64,000 nucleotides of DNA from Flavobacteriaceae bacterium PS02293 (GCA_029960045.1 JASCOV010000013.1:1-64000); one strand, 5' to 3'. Positions 34,798-44,305 are shown, counted from the stretch's first letter. The notes: generated by a model from the sequence alone, not told the origin. Made by a program: numbers and translations.

Positions 34798-34805
34798 TAG
34801 CTTTG
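34798..34805 (+). promoter_or_regulatory. -7 element for the M1 peptidase gene
   Basis: TAGCTTTG, 20 bases before the ATG at 34826 and directly after the terminator T-run. Confidence 0.5.
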
Positions 34806-34825
34806 AAGTATAAATTTTATTAGAA

Positions 34826-36757
34826 ATGAAACATATTTATACTTTAATAATTATTTGTTTAACATTTGGTAATGTTTTCGGACAAATTCACAATATCGAT
34901 AGAAAAAGACTGATAGATTCTGAGATGAAGGCTGCTTCTAAATCTAGTCTGGATGTTAATGTCAATCCTAACACTTTGAATTATGATTTACAGTATGTAC
35001 GTTTAGATCTGGATCTGGATCCTAATCAGCAATTTGTTTCTGGAACTGTTACTTCTCATTTCAAAATGCTGCAAAATTCTAATAATATTTATTTTGATTT
35101 GGCTGATAATCTTGCTGTTTCCAATGTAAAATATCACGGCCAAAATTTAACTTTTCAACAATTAAATACTGATGAAATTAAAATTAATTTTCTTTCTTCC
35201 TTAACTGCTCAGACTTTGGATTCGCTTTCCATAACATATAGTGGAATTCCTGATGCAAGCTCTAGTGCTTTCGTAGCAAATTCGACTTCAGAAGGTAATC
35301 CTATTCTTGCAACACTGTCAGAACCTTTTGGAGCTAAAGAATGGTGGCCAACCAAGCAAAGTATGAATGACAAGATTGAAAAACTGGATATAAAAATTAC
35401 TACGCCTGCACAATATACTGTTGGTTCCAATGGAAAACTAATGTCAGAAACTATTTTAGGAAACGGCAGAAAACTGACTTACTGGCAAACCAATTATCCA
35501 ATTCCGGCTTATCTTTTTGCTTTAGGAATATCAAATTATACCAAGATCAACTCTACAATTACAACCACAGGAAGTTCTTTTCCTTTCCTTAATTATGTAT
35601 ATCCTGGTTTTGATACACCTTCTACGCGAAACAATCTTAATTGGACAGCAGATTCTATGCAGACTTTTGAAAACTATTTTGGATTATATCCATTTAGAAA
35701 CGAAAAGTATGGTCATATGCAATTCAATTGGGGTGGCGGAATGGAGCATTCCACGATGACATCTATGGGCAGTTTTGGACAAGGTTTGATTGCTCACGAG
35801 CTTGCTCATCAATGGTTTGGGGATAAATTGACTTGCGGTGCATGGAATGATATATGGCTCAACGAAGGATTTGCAACAATGGGAGAGTATGTAGTATTTG
35901 AAAAATTATTATATACCCCTGTTCAATTTCAAAATTATCTTGTAAGTGAGATGAATTATATTACAAGTGATCCGGGTGGCAGCGTTTATATTCCAGATAG
36001 TGACCTTAATTTTTATAGAATCTTTGATGATAGATTATCTTATACAAAAGGTGGTTATGCACTTCGCATGATAAAATGGATTATCGGTGATGATCAGTTT
36101 TATGCAATGCTGAAAGCTTACCAAAATAATCCTGCTTTCGCATATAATTATGTAAAAACACCGGACTTTCAAAACTTTCTGAGCACTTATACAGGTAGAG
36201 ATTTTTCAGGATTTTTTAATGATTGGATTTACGGACAAGGTTATCCAACTTACCAAATCCGATGGACACAAAGCTCTACAACCAACAAACTTACATTTTT
36301 AGTTGGGCAGACAACAAGCAGTTCTACAGTGAGTTTCTTTAAAATGCCACTTCCAATCAAAGTTTCAGGATCTGGCGGACAGACAGCTTGTTTTGTTTTA
36401 GATCATAATTCCAATAACCAGTATTTTACACAAGACGTTGGTTTCACAGTAACAAGTGTAGCTTTCAATTATGAAAATCAAATTATCACAAAAGGCTCAA
36501 CAGTCGTTAGAGATAACAACTTGGCAGTAAATGATATCAACAAAGAAAAACCGAATATTTATCCAAATCCGGCAAAATCATTTATCAAAATTGCAGGATT
36601 GGAAAAATCAGCAGATTACGAGGTTTTTTCAATAGATGGAAAATTGATTAAAAAAGGAACAACTAATCCAAATTCCGAAATCAATATTTCTACTTTGGTC
36701 AAAGGAACTTATGTTTTAAAATTTAATAATCAATCAATTAAGATTATAAAAGAATAA
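34826..36757 (+). CDS. Secreted M1-family metallopeptidase with T9SS sorting domain (643 aa)
   Basis: Zinc aminopeptidase of the M1 family. A signal peptide is followed by the N-terminal beta domain, GGGMEHSTM (a GxMEN-type variant), the zinc motif HELAHQWFGD starting at His324 with the third ligand Glu in NEGFAT, and a last 75-residue type IX secretion domain (NIYPNPAKSFIKI to LKFNNQSIKI). It should be secreted or surface-bound and nibble peptides. The exopeptidase motif differs from GAMEN, so substrate choice may differ from the M1 protein at 47290. Confidence 0.92.
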   Translation: MKHIYTLIIICLTFGNVFGQIHNIDRKRLIDSEMKAASKSSLDVNVNPNTLNYDLQYVRLDLDLDPNQQFVSGTVTSHFKMLQNSNNIYFDLADNLAVSNVKYHGQNLTFQQLNTDEIKINFLSSLTAQTLDSLSITYSGIPDASSSAFVANSTSEGNPILATLSEPFGAKEWWPTKQSMNDKIEKLDIKITTPAQYTVGSNGKLMSETILGNGRKLTYWQTNYPIPAYLFALGISNYTKINSTITTTGSSFPFLNYVYPGFDTPSTRNNLNWTADSMQTFENYFGLYPFRNEKYGHMQFNWGGGMEHSTMTSMGSFGQGLIAHELAHQWFGDKLTCGAWNDIWLNEGFATMGEYVVFEKLLYTPVQFQNYLVSEMNYITSDPGGSVYIPDSDLNFYRIFDDRLSYTKGGYALRMIKWIIGDDQFYAMLKAYQNNPAFAYNYVKTPDFQNFLSTYTGRDFSGFFNDWIYGQGYPTYQIRWTQSSTTNKLTFLVGQTTSSSTVSFFKMPLPIKVSGSGGQTACFVLDHNSNNQYFTQDVGFTVTSVAFNYENQIITKGSTVVRDNNLAVNDINKEKPNIYPNPAKSFIKIAGLEKSADYEVFSIDGKLIKKGTTNPNSEINISTLVKGTYVLKFNNQSIKIIKE

Positions 36758-36760
36758 TAA

Positions 36761-36860
36761 TTTGGGCAGCTATTTGACTTTCGTCGAAACCTTTTTATTA
36801 TGGCAGCTTTTCCAGCCACAAAAAAGGATTTCCGCTTAAGCCGGGCTGCGAGTGATTCGA
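36761..36860. repeat. Dispersed intergenic element, copy 2
   Basis: Starts TTTGGGCAGCTATT and ends AAAAAAGGATTTCCGCTTAA then GCCGGGCTGCGAGTGATTC. The 3' half matches 57793-57932 closely; the middle has a TGGC..GCCA stem. Confidence 0.7.
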
Positions 36861-36901
36861 TATTTAAAGCACAAATAAAACATTTAAAACATAAAAAAGT
36901 T

Positions 36902-36932
36902 AAAAAAAGCACTCAATTGGAGTGCTTTTTTT
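36902..36932. terminator. Terminator between the M1 peptidase and kbl
   Basis: Seven A, GCACTC, 5-base loop, GAGTGC, seven T; usable in both directions. Confidence 0.8.
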
Positions 36933-36939
36933 ACTTTTG
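36932..36939 (+). promoter_or_regulatory. -7 element for kbl
   Basis: TACTTTTG, 22 bases before the kbl ATG and immediately after the terminator. Confidence 0.5.
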
Positions 36940-36961
36940 TTAAAATCGAAAATCAATAAAA

Positions 36962-38158
36962 ATGATATCACAAAAATTCCTCGAAAACATTACAAACGAG
37001 CTAGCTAATATAGAAAATGACGGTCTTTACAAAAAAGAAAGAATCATCACTTCCCAGCAAAGTGCGGAGATAGAAGTTGGTGGCAACAAATTGCTGAACT
37101 TTTGCGCTAACAATTACCTTGGATTATCCAACAATCCAGAAGTAATGCAAGCTTCCAAAGACGCGGTTGATTCTCACGGTTATGGGATGTCATCAGTTCG
37201 TTTTATCTGTGGAACTCAGAATATTCATAAAGATTTAGAAGCTAAGATTTCCAATTTTTTAGGAATGGAAGATACCATTTTGTACGCCGCTTGTTTTGAT
37301 GCAAATGGAGGCGTTTTCGAACCTTTATTTTCAGATGAAGATGCAATTATTTCGGATGAATTGAATCACGCATCAATCATTGATGGTGTTAGACTTTGTA
37401 AATCTGCCAGATACCGCTACAAAAACAACAATATGCAGGATTTGGAAGAACAGTTAAAAGCAGCTTCCGAAAAAAATCACCGTTTCAAAATCATCGTTAC
37501 AGACGGCGTTTTCTCAATGGATGGAATCGTTGCGAACCTAAAAGGCGTTTGTGATTTGGCAGATAAATATGACGCTTTGGTAATGGTAGATGATTCCCAC
37601 GCAACTGGATTCATCGGAAAAACCGGTCGTGGAACGCACGAAGCAAATGACGTGATTGGAAGAGTAGATATCATTACTTCCACATTAGGAAAAGCTTTGG
37701 GTGGCGCACTTGGCGGATTCACTTCAGGTAAAAAAGAAATCATCGATATGCTGAGACAACGTTCTCGTCCTTATTTATTCTCAAATTCATTAGCTCCAGG
37801 AATCGTGGGTGCCGCTTCAAAAGTTTTGGATATGATTTCCGAAGATACTTCGTTGAGAGACAAAGTAATGGAAAACGCAGAATACTTCCGAAAAGAAATG
37901 AAAGCCAAAGGTTTCGATATTCCAAACGGCAATGCAGCAATTGTTCCTGTAATGTTGTATGATGCAAAATTAGCGCAGGAAATGGCTGAGAAACTTGTAG
38001 CAGAAGGGATTTACGTGATTGGATTCTTTTATCCAGTTGTTCCAAAAGGTAAAGCTAGAATAAGAGTTCAGCTTTCTGCAGCTCATTCAAGGGAAAATCT
38101 TGACAAAGCCATTGCAGGCTTCGAGAAAGTAGGGAAGGAATTAGGTGTTATTTCATAA
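36962..38158 (+). CDS. kbl: Glycine C-acetyltransferase / 2-amino-3-ketobutyrate CoA ligase (398 aa)
   Basis: PLP enzyme that joins glycine and acetyl-CoA, or runs the reverse step of threonine breakdown. It shows NNYLGLSNNPEV, GYGMSSVRFICGTQ, DELNHASIIDG, VDDSHATGF and the Schiff-base Lys in STLGKALGGALGG. Length and motifs are typical. No threonine dehydrogenase is next to it. Confidence 0.95.
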   Translation: MISQKFLENITNELANIENDGLYKKERIITSQQSAEIEVGGNKLLNFCANNYLGLSNNPEVMQASKDAVDSHGYGMSSVRFICGTQNIHKDLEAKISNFLGMEDTILYAACFDANGGVFEPLFSDEDAIISDELNHASIIDGVRLCKSARYRYKNNNMQDLEEQLKAASEKNHRFKIIVTDGVFSMDGIVANLKGVCDLADKYDALVMVDDSHATGFIGKTGRGTHEANDVIGRVDIITSTLGKALGGALGGFTSGKKEIIDMLRQRSRPYLFSNSLAPGIVGAASKVLDMISEDTSLRDKVMENAEYFRKEMKAKGFDIPNGNAAIVPVMLYDAKLAQEMAEKLVAEGIYVIGFFYPVVPKGKARIRVQLSAAHSRENLDKAIAGFEKVGKELGVIS

Positions 38159-38163
38159 AAATC

Positions 38164-38194
38164 AAAAAGCTTACAATTCGTTGTAAGCTTTTTT
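38164..38194. terminator. Terminator of kbl
   Basis: AAAAAGCTTACAA, TTCG tetraloop, TTGTAAGCTTTTT and further T. Confidence 0.85.
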
Positions 38195-38201
38195 TATAAA
38201 C

Positions 38202-38227
38202 AAAAAAAACCAGCAAAATTTGCTGGT
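38202..38227 (-). terminator. Terminator of rplS
   Basis: ACCAGCA, short loop, TGCTGGT with eight A on the + strand giving a T-run on the minus strand; 30 bases past the rplS stop. Confidence 0.8.
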
Positions 38228-38257
38228 CTTTTATATTTCAAGAAGAAAATCTCGGGA

Positions 38258-38617
38258 TTATTTTTTACCTCCGTAAGACTTGTCTTTGATTCTTGCTTTT
38301 TTACCTCTAAGGTCTCTGAAGTAGTAGATTCTAGCTCTTCTAACTTTACCTTGTCTGTTAACTTCGATTTTTTGAAGTGCAGGCATATTGATAGGGAAAA
38401 CTCTTTCCACACCTACATCACCAGACATTTTTCTGATAGTGAAAGTCTTAGTAAGACCAGTTCCTCTCAATTGGATTACAGTACCTTTGAAGAACTGAGT
38501 TCTTGTTTTAGCACCCTCTTTAATCTCGTAATACACAGTGATGGTGTCACCGGCTTTGAATTCTGGGAATTCTTTTTTCGTAATGTACTTATCTTGTACG
38601 TATTTTACTAAATCCAT
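38258..38617 (-). CDS. rplS: Ribosomal protein L19 (119 aa)
   Basis: Large-subunit protein at the 30S-50S interface. MDLVKYVQDKY, then EFKAGDTITVYYEIKEG, FKGTVIQLRGTG, TFTIRKMSGDVGVERVFP and RRARIYYFRDLRGKKARIK are all typical. The ATG at 38617 is the family start; an in-frame ATG 26 codons upstream only extends into non-conserved leader. Confidence 0.97.
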   Translation of the reverse strand: MDLVKYVQDKYITKKEFPEFKAGDTITVYYEIKEGAKTRTQFFKGTVIQLRGTGLTKTFTIRKMSGDVGVERVFPINMPALQKIEVNRQGKVRRARIYYFRDLRGKKARIKDKSYGGKK

Positions 38618-38837
38618 TTTTTGTAATAAAAAATTTGTTTTGTCAAGCCAAGCAACATTCACGTCCTTCGTCAGAGGTTGATTAACAGATTGCAAAAATA
38701 AAAATAATTTTTAAAACCACAATGATTTATCTGAATTAAATCATAACTTTTTCCGAATCGCAAAATCACACACCCAAAAATGTTATAACCTTGATATTAA
38801 AGCAAATAGCCAAAAGCCAAAAGCAAACCACCAATTG

Positions 38838-39272
38838 CTATTTGATTTCCAACAGTTCCACATCAAAAACCAATGTACTGTTTGGTCCAATTTCTTTGCT
38901 CACTTCCTGTTCGCCATAAGCCAAATGTGGCGGAATCGTAAATCTGAATTTACTGCCAACCGACATCAGTTGCAAACCTTCTGTCCAGCCTTTTATCACT
39001 CGGTTCAATGGAAAAGAAGCTGGTTTTCCGCGCTTTACAGAGCTGTCAAAAACTTTGCTCGTAATCGTAGTTCCGTGATAATGACATTTAACCGTACTTT
39101 TCGCTGTCGGTTTTGGACCTTCCGTTTCCACCAGGATTTCATATTGCAAACCACTAGGCAAAATCGTCACGCTTTCTCTTTTCCCGTTTTCAACCATATA
39201 ATCCTGACCACTTCTCAGGTTTTTTTCAGCCAGTTCCTTTTTTCTTTTGAATAACAAATCCGCTACGCCCAT
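38838..39272 (-). CDS. FKBP-type peptidyl-prolyl cis-trans isomerase (144 aa)
   Basis: Protein-folding isomerase: an N-terminal helix of 40 residues, then the FKBP domain with VKCHYHGTT, FDSSVKRGKPASFPLNRVIKGW, GLQLMSVGSKFRFTIPPHLAYG and a final VFDVELLEI. There is no signal peptide, so it is cytoplasmic, like FklB/FkpA-type short forms. Confidence 0.93.
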   Translation of the reverse strand: MGVADLLFKRKKELAEKNLRSGQDYMVENGKRESVTILPSGLQYEILVETEGPKPTAKSTVKCHYHGTTITSKVFDSSVKRGKPASFPLNRVIKGWTEGLQLMSVGSKFRFTIPPHLAYGEQEVSKEIGPNSTLVFDVELLEIK

Positions 39273-39373
39273 ATCAAATTTTTTTCAAAGGTATTTATTA
39301 TCCGCTAATTCATCAAAAATTTCGATTTATTTCCCTTAACTTTGATAGATAAAATTAAGCTAAAACAATTGAT

Positions 39374-39493
39374 TAGGAGCTTAATCCCGCTGTCCACTAT
39401 ATCTTTTTTATTTTTTTTTCACGTTTTGTTTTGCAATTGAAGCTTAGCATTAAAAAAAATAAAAAAGGATGCCGTTCCCATCGGGGCTAGGGG
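39374..39493. repeat. Dispersed intergenic element, copy 3 (divergent)
   Basis: TAGGAGCTTAATCCCGCTGT at the left and AAAAAAGGATGCCGTTCCCA then TCGGGGCTAGGGG at the right; the middle is A/T-rich. Elements of this kind are common between flavobacterial genes. It lies in the gene-free stretch 39273-39810. Confidence 0.6.
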
Positions 39494-39586
39494 TTTCATT
39501 TACATATTCACGTTTTGTCATCAAAATTAAGATTGGTCAAAAAAATTGAAAGTTTATAAGTTTAGAATATAAAATTAACATCCAAT

Positions 39587-39651
39587 TTGTCATTCCGAAG
39601 GAGTCTCAACACACCATTAATAACTAGGTTTAGATTCCTCCGGAATGACAA
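39587..39651. repeat. Inverted repeat (TGTCATTCCG type)
   Basis: Arms 39587-39606 and 39632-39651 pair at 18 of 20 positions (TTGTCATTCCGAAGGAGTCT against AGATTCCTCCGGAATGACAA). Confidence 0.8.
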
Positions 39652-39726
39652 TATTGCGTTTTAAAATCTGTAAAATCCGTCCAATCTGCGAGAAATTATT
39701 GGTCCAATCTCTTCGCTGAGCGTAAG

Positions 39727-39793
39727 CGCCTTTGCGAACCTTAAAAATATTTTCAATACTATCAACAAAACCTTTGCGAACTTTGCGTTAAAA
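39727..39793 (+). repeat. CTTTGCG repeat, copy 3
   Basis: CGCCTTTGCGAACCTTAAAA, the TATTTTCAATA core, then CCTTTGCGAACTTTGCGTTA. It ends 17 bases before the Fur-family gene. Confidence 0.8.
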
Positions 39794-39810
39794 CCATTAC
39801 ACAAAACATT

Positions 39811-40233
39811 ATGAACAAAGAAATCGAAAACAAACTCATCCACAAAAACACCAAACCAACAAGTATGAGAATCTTGGTGTACGATTTTCTAAGCTCACAA
39901 CAAGTCGCAACTTCACTATCTGAAATCGAAAATCACTTCGACAACGCCGACCGAACCACAATCTACCGAACCCTTAAAACCTTCGAAGAAAAAGGAATTG
40001 TCCACAGCATTCAGGAAAACACCACCACAAAATACAAATTATGCCACGATGACTGTGACGAGAAAACGCACAAAGACTGGCATCTCCATTTCTACTGCAA
40101 AATCTGCAAACAAACCACTTGTAAAGAAGATATCTCGCTCCCTGAAAGTATGAAAACCAATTTCCGAATTGATGAAATAAAACTTTTCGCCAAAGGAATC
40201 TGTGAAAACTGCCTTGAAACTAATTTTAATTAA
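39811..40233 (+). CDS. Fur-family metal-responsive repressor, Zur-like (140 aa)
   Basis: Winged helix (LSEIENHFDNADRTTIYRTLKTFEEKGIVHSI) followed by the metal-binding dimer domain. Metal ligands are visible as CHDDCDEKTHKDWHLHFYC and the CKIC..CENC pair that should hold a structural zinc. The position before a Zn/Cd/Co-type P-ATPase suggests zinc sensing and control of that exporter (inference). Zur or a peroxide/iron sensor are alternatives. Confidence 0.87.
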   Translation: MNKEIENKLIHKNTKPTSMRILVYDFLSSQQVATSLSEIENHFDNADRTTIYRTLKTFEEKGIVHSIQENTTTKYKLCHDDCDEKTHKDWHLHFYCKICKQTTCKEDISLPESMKTNFRIDEIKLFAKGICENCLETNFN

Positions 40234-40260
40234 GTCAGTTCATAGAAAAAATATCAATAG

Positions 40261-40390
40261 AGGCGGGCTTCCGCCCGTCATTAATACAGAGAAGTTGCAA
40301 TTGGCTTTAGCCGAAGTGACAGTAAGTTTGGGCTAAAGCCCATTACAACTTCATCTAATCATTGGGCTAAAGCCCAACGCAATTGATATT
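40261..40390. repeat. Cluster of GGGCTAAAGCCC-type palindromes
   Basis: GGCGGGCTTCCGCCCG at the left, GGCTTTAGCC at 40303-40312, TGGGCTAAAGCCCA at 40329-40342 and TTGGGCTAAAGCCCAA at 40372-40387, with GTTGCAATTG/CAATTG spacers. A half-palindrome TGTCTGAGGCTCTCGAAGAC follows near 40418. Together these fill most of 40234-40548. Confidence 0.8.
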
Positions 40391-40524
40391 GATTATGTGA
40401 TTCAACATCAATTTTTGTCTGTCTGAGGCTCTCGAAGACTTTAAGTTTAAACTTTAAGCAATTGCCAAAAGCTATTTGCCATCTGCCAACGAAGTTTGCA
40501 ATAGCATTGCATTCCCAATACCGC

Positions 40525-40532
40525 TACATTTG
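40525..40532 (+). promoter_or_regulatory. -7 element for the P-type ATPase gene
   Basis: TACATTTG, 16 bases before the ATG at 40549. No clear -33 element at 19-21 bases. Confidence 0.5.
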
Positions 40533-40548
40533 TTAAAAATTATTCGAT

Positions 40549-42483
40549 ATGGAAGAATGTTGCGGTACAAAACCAAAAAAAGAAAACAACCACGAAGGTC
40601 ACGACCACAGCGACCACGACCATTCTCATAGCAATTCAAAATTGGGATTGATTGTAAGTTTAGCTATCTTCTTTTCTGGATTAATATTAGACTTCTGGAT
40701 TAAAGCCGATTGGTTTACAAACAACGTTTGGCTGAGATTCAGCTGGTATTTTGCGTCTTACGTTTTGGTCGCATTTTCGGTTTTCAAAGATGCGTTTCAG
40801 CTGGCTAAGAATTTTGATTTCTTCAATGAGTTTTCTTTGATGGGAATCGCAACGGTTGGCGCATTCGCAATTGGCGAATTTCCGGAAGGTGTTGCGGTAA
40901 TGTTATTTTACACGATTGGCGAAATATTCCAGGAATCTGCTGTCAACAAAGCCAAAAATAATATCAAAGCGTTATTGGATGTTCGTCCGAAAGAAGCCAC
41001 AGTTTTCCGAAACAATCAATGGGAAACGATTGCGCCGAATGAAGTGAAAGTTGGCGAAAAGATTCAAATTAAAGTTGGCGAAAAAATACCGTTGGACGGA
41101 ATTTTAATCTCAGAAAAAGGAAGTCTCGACACATCAGCTTTGACAGGTGAAAGCAAACCTTCATCCATCAAAAAATCAGAAAATGTTCTTGCAGGAATGT
41201 TGAATCTTGACCAAGTGATAGAAGTTGAAACAACGAAATTATTCGAAAATAGTTCTATTATCAGAATCTTGGAAATGGTTCAGGAAGCGAGTTCCAGAAA
41301 AGCTAAAACGGAGTTGTTCATCAGAAAATTTGCAAAAGTTTACACGCCGATTGTTTTCGTTTTAGCTTTGTTGATTACATTCATTCCTTACTTCTTTGTC
41401 GATGATTATATTTTCAGAGATTGGCTTTACAGAGGTTTGGTTTTCCTTGTAATTTCTTGTCCTTGCGCTTTAGTAATCTCAATTCCATTAGGCTATTTCG
41501 GTGGAATAGGCGCGGCTTCCCGAAACGGAATTCTGTTCAAAGGTTCCAATTTTCTAGATTTAATTGCGAATGTTACAACAGTTGTGATGGACAAAACCGG
41601 AACTCTGACAAAAGGCGTTTTTAAAGTTCAAAAAGTCGTGACGAATGAAATTTCTGAAACCGAATTTCTATCCATTTTATCATCAGTTGAAAGTCATTCG
41701 ACACATCCGATTGCAAAAGCGATTTCATTATTTCATCCATCAAACCAAACTCCGACATCTGTTGAGGAGATTTCTGGAAAAGGAATCAAAGCTGTCATTA
41801 ATCAAAAACAAATTCTCGCAGGCAATACACAATTACTGAAAAGTTTTGAGATCAATTATCCTTCGGAATTAGACCAAATTGTAGAAACAACCGTAGTTTT
41901 AGCAATTGACAATCGATACAAAGGCTACGTTGTAATTTCGGATGAAGTAAAAGAAGATGCAGAATTAGCCATCAGAAATCTAAAAAATGCTGGCGTTAAG
42001 ACAATGATGCTGAGCGGAGACAAAGATGCATTGACTCAAAATATCGCTAAAAAATTAGGAATCGATTCTGCTTTTGGTGGACTTCTTCCGGAAGGTAAGG
42101 TTGATAAATTTGAAAATCTGAAAAAAGACCCTAAAGAAATCGTTGCTTTCGTTGGCGATGGAATCAATGACGCACCAGTTTTAGCATTGAGTGATGTCGG
42201 AATTGCGATGGGCGGATTAGGTTCTGATGCTGCTATTGAAACAGCTGATGTTGTCATCCAAACCGACCAACCTTCAAAGATTTCTACTGCAATCAAAATC
42301 GGAAAAGCGACGAAGAAAATCGTTTATCAAAATATAGCTTTAGCTTTCGGAGTTAAAATTATTGTTTTGATTTTGGGAGCTGGTGGATTGGCGAATATGT
42401 GGGAAGCCGTTTTTGCAGATGTTGGTGTAGCATTGCTTGCAATTCTCAATGCAGTTCGAATTCAGAATATGAAATTCAGTTAA
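40549..42483 (+). CDS. Heavy-metal (Zn/Cd/Co-type) P1B ATPase with His-rich N-terminus (644 aa)
   Basis: ATP-driven metal exporter. The N-terminus is MEECCGTK followed by a His/Asp run (about residues 16-28) that can bind metal, with no standard HMA domain. Membrane helices follow, then TGES, the CPC ion-binding motif at 304-306, the phosphorylated Asp348 in DKTGTLT, HP near residue 388 (SHSTHPIA) and GDGINDAP. It lies 315 bases after the Fur-family gene. CPC with a His-rich tail favours Zn/Cd/Co over Cu. Confidence 0.93.
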   Translation: MEECCGTKPKKENNHEGHDHSDHDHSHSNSKLGLIVSLAIFFSGLILDFWIKADWFTNNVWLRFSWYFASYVLVAFSVFKDAFQLAKNFDFFNEFSLMGIATVGAFAIGEFPEGVAVMLFYTIGEIFQESAVNKAKNNIKALLDVRPKEATVFRNNQWETIAPNEVKVGEKIQIKVGEKIPLDGILISEKGSLDTSALTGESKPSSIKKSENVLAGMLNLDQVIEVETTKLFENSSIIRILEMVQEASSRKAKTELFIRKFAKVYTPIVFVLALLITFIPYFFVDDYIFRDWLYRGLVFLVISCPCALVISIPLGYFGGIGAASRNGILFKGSNFLDLIANVTTVVMDKTGTLTKGVFKVQKVVTNEISETEFLSILSSVESHSTHPIAKAISLFHPSNQTPTSVEEISGKGIKAVINQKQILAGNTQLLKSFEINYPSELDQIVETTVVLAIDNRYKGYVVISDEVKEDAELAIRNLKNAGVKTMMLSGDKDALTQNIAKKLGIDSAFGGLLPEGKVDKFENLKKDPKEIVAFVGDGINDAPVLALSDVGIAMGGLGSDAAIETADVVIQTDQPSKISTAIKIGKATKKIVYQNIALAFGVKIIVLILGAGGLANMWEAVFADVGVALLAILNAVRIQNMKFS

Positions 42484-42549
42484 GATTTAAAGTTTTCAAA
42501 ATTCCTTTTCCGATAGAAAAATTATATTATCTTTATCAAAATCAAAATT

Positions 42550-44283
42550 ATGAAGAGACTCGTATTTTTTTCTGCACTTTTATTGTCTCAATTCGGGACA
42601 GCTCAGGGCTTTTTGAAAACTCAAGGTCAGAAAATTGTGGATTCAAAAGGTGAGAATGTCTATCTGAAAGGCCTCGGATTGGGCGGCTGGATGCTTCAGG
42701 AAGGTTATATGCTGAAGACCGATGACTTCGCTGGACCTCAATTCAAAATCAAAGAAAAGATTGCGGAAGTCGCAGGAGAAGATGGTAAAAATGAATTTTA
42801 CAAAGCCTATCTCAAAAACGGAATCACCAAAAAAGACGTCGATTCCTTGGCAAAATGGGGATTCAATTCCATAAGACTGCCGATGCATTATGACCTTTAT
42901 ACTTTGCCAATCGAGAAAGAAAAAGTGAAAGGCAAAAATACTTGGTTAGAAGAAGGATTTGTAATGACAGATAACTTGCTGAAATGGTGCGAGGATAATA
43001 AAATCTATTTAATCTTAGACCTTCACGCTGCGCCGGGCGGACAAGGAAATGATGCTAATATTTCTGATAACGACAAAACAAAACCTAATCTTTGGGATAG
43101 CGAAGACAACCAGAAAAAGACCATTGCACTTTGGAAAAAACTTGCAGAACGTTACAAAGACAAAGAATGGATTGCTGGCTATGATATGATTAATGAACCA
43201 AATTATGGGTTCACTGGCAAAAATCCAAACGGAACAGACGAGATGTCCAATGCGCCACTTTGGAAACTTCAGAGAGAAATTGCTGAAGCTATCCGTGAGG
43301 TTGACAAAAACCACATTATTATTCTTGAAGGTAATGGCTGGGGAAATAATTACAATGGTTTGCCTAAACTTTGGGATGACAACTTGGTCTTGAGTTTTCA
43401 TAAATATTGGACAACCAACGCACCAGAATCTATTCAAAACATTATTGATATCAGACAAAAGCTGAATGTTCCTGTTTGGTTAGGGGAAACTGGGGAAAAC
43501 TCTAATGTTTGGTTTACAGAACTTAATCAATTATTATTGAAGAACAACATCGGTTATGCTTATTGGCCGATGAAAAAGATTGATAATATTGCTGGTGTAA
43601 CGAACGTAAAAATCACTCCGGATTATCAGAAATTACTGAACTACTGGAAAAATGGCGGACAAAAACCTACAAAGGAATTTGCTAAGAAAACGTTGATGAA
43701 AATTGCGGATAATTACAAAATGGAAAATGTAAAAGTGAAGAAAGATGTCATCGATGCAATGTTCCGTCAAGTAACAGATGAAACCACAAAGCCTTACAAA
43801 AACCACGTTGCTCCGGGAAGAATATTTGCTGCAGAATATGATTTGGGAAGATTTGGAAGTGCTTATTCTGATAATGATTTCCAAGACCTTTGGGTAACTA
43901 CTGGAAATAAAACAGAATGGAACTCCGGAAATAAAATGAGAAATGATGGTGTTGATATTTATGCTTGTAAAGATAAAATCAACAATGGATTCTATGTTGG
44001 GAAAACCGAAAAAGGAGAGTGGCTTCAATATACTGTGAAAAGCAATCAGGCTAAAAAATATATTGCTACTTTCAGATATAATAATGACTCTGCTCAAGCT
44101 TCTGAATTGGTTATCAAAACAGAAAATGGCGACGATTTAGCAACGATTAAATTACCTCCAACTGGAAAGAATGTCTGGAAAACAGTTTCCATTGGTAATG
44201 TCAATCTTGTTAAAGGAGAAAATAAGCTAAGATTGTACTTCGAAGCTGGAAATGCCAACCTCAATTACTTCGAACTGAACTAA
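42550..44283 (+). CDS. Secreted GH5-family glycoside hydrolase with C-terminal CBM6 (577 aa)
   Basis: Signal peptide (about 1-18), a GH5 TIM barrel (about 25-375) with acid/base Glu in MINEPN and nucleophile Glu in WLGETGEN, then a linker and a CBM6-like beta-sandwich in the last 130 residues (GEWLQYTVKSNQ, later LVKGENKLRLYF). It acts outside the cell on a beta-glycan; cellulase, glucanase and mannanase cannot be told apart by eye. No T9SS sorting domain is seen. Confidence 0.9.
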   Translation: MKRLVFFSALLLSQFGTAQGFLKTQGQKIVDSKGENVYLKGLGLGGWMLQEGYMLKTDDFAGPQFKIKEKIAEVAGEDGKNEFYKAYLKNGITKKDVDSLAKWGFNSIRLPMHYDLYTLPIEKEKVKGKNTWLEEGFVMTDNLLKWCEDNKIYLILDLHAAPGGQGNDANISDNDKTKPNLWDSEDNQKKTIALWKKLAERYKDKEWIAGYDMINEPNYGFTGKNPNGTDEMSNAPLWKLQREIAEAIREVDKNHIIILEGNGWGNNYNGLPKLWDDNLVLSFHKYWTTNAPESIQNIIDIRQKLNVPVWLGETGENSNVWFTELNQLLLKNNIGYAYWPMKKIDNIAGVTNVKITPDYQKLLNYWKNGGQKPTKEFAKKTLMKIADNYKMENVKVKKDVIDAMFRQVTDETTKPYKNHVAPGRIFAAEYDLGRFGSAYSDNDFQDLWVTTGNKTEWNSGNKMRNDGVDIYACKDKINNGFYVGKTEKGEWLQYTVKSNQAKKYIATFRYNNDSAQASELVIKTENGDDLATIKLPPTGKNVWKTVSIGNVNLVKGENKLRLYFEAGNANLNYFELN

Positions 44284-44305
44284 GAATAGCGAAAAATAAT
44301 TACCT

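Noticed and set aside
39520..39545. Resemblance to the IS21-like repeat start (ATCAAAATTAAG..TGGTCAA)
   Set aside because: A single short match without tandem units; chance in A/T-rich DNA is likely.
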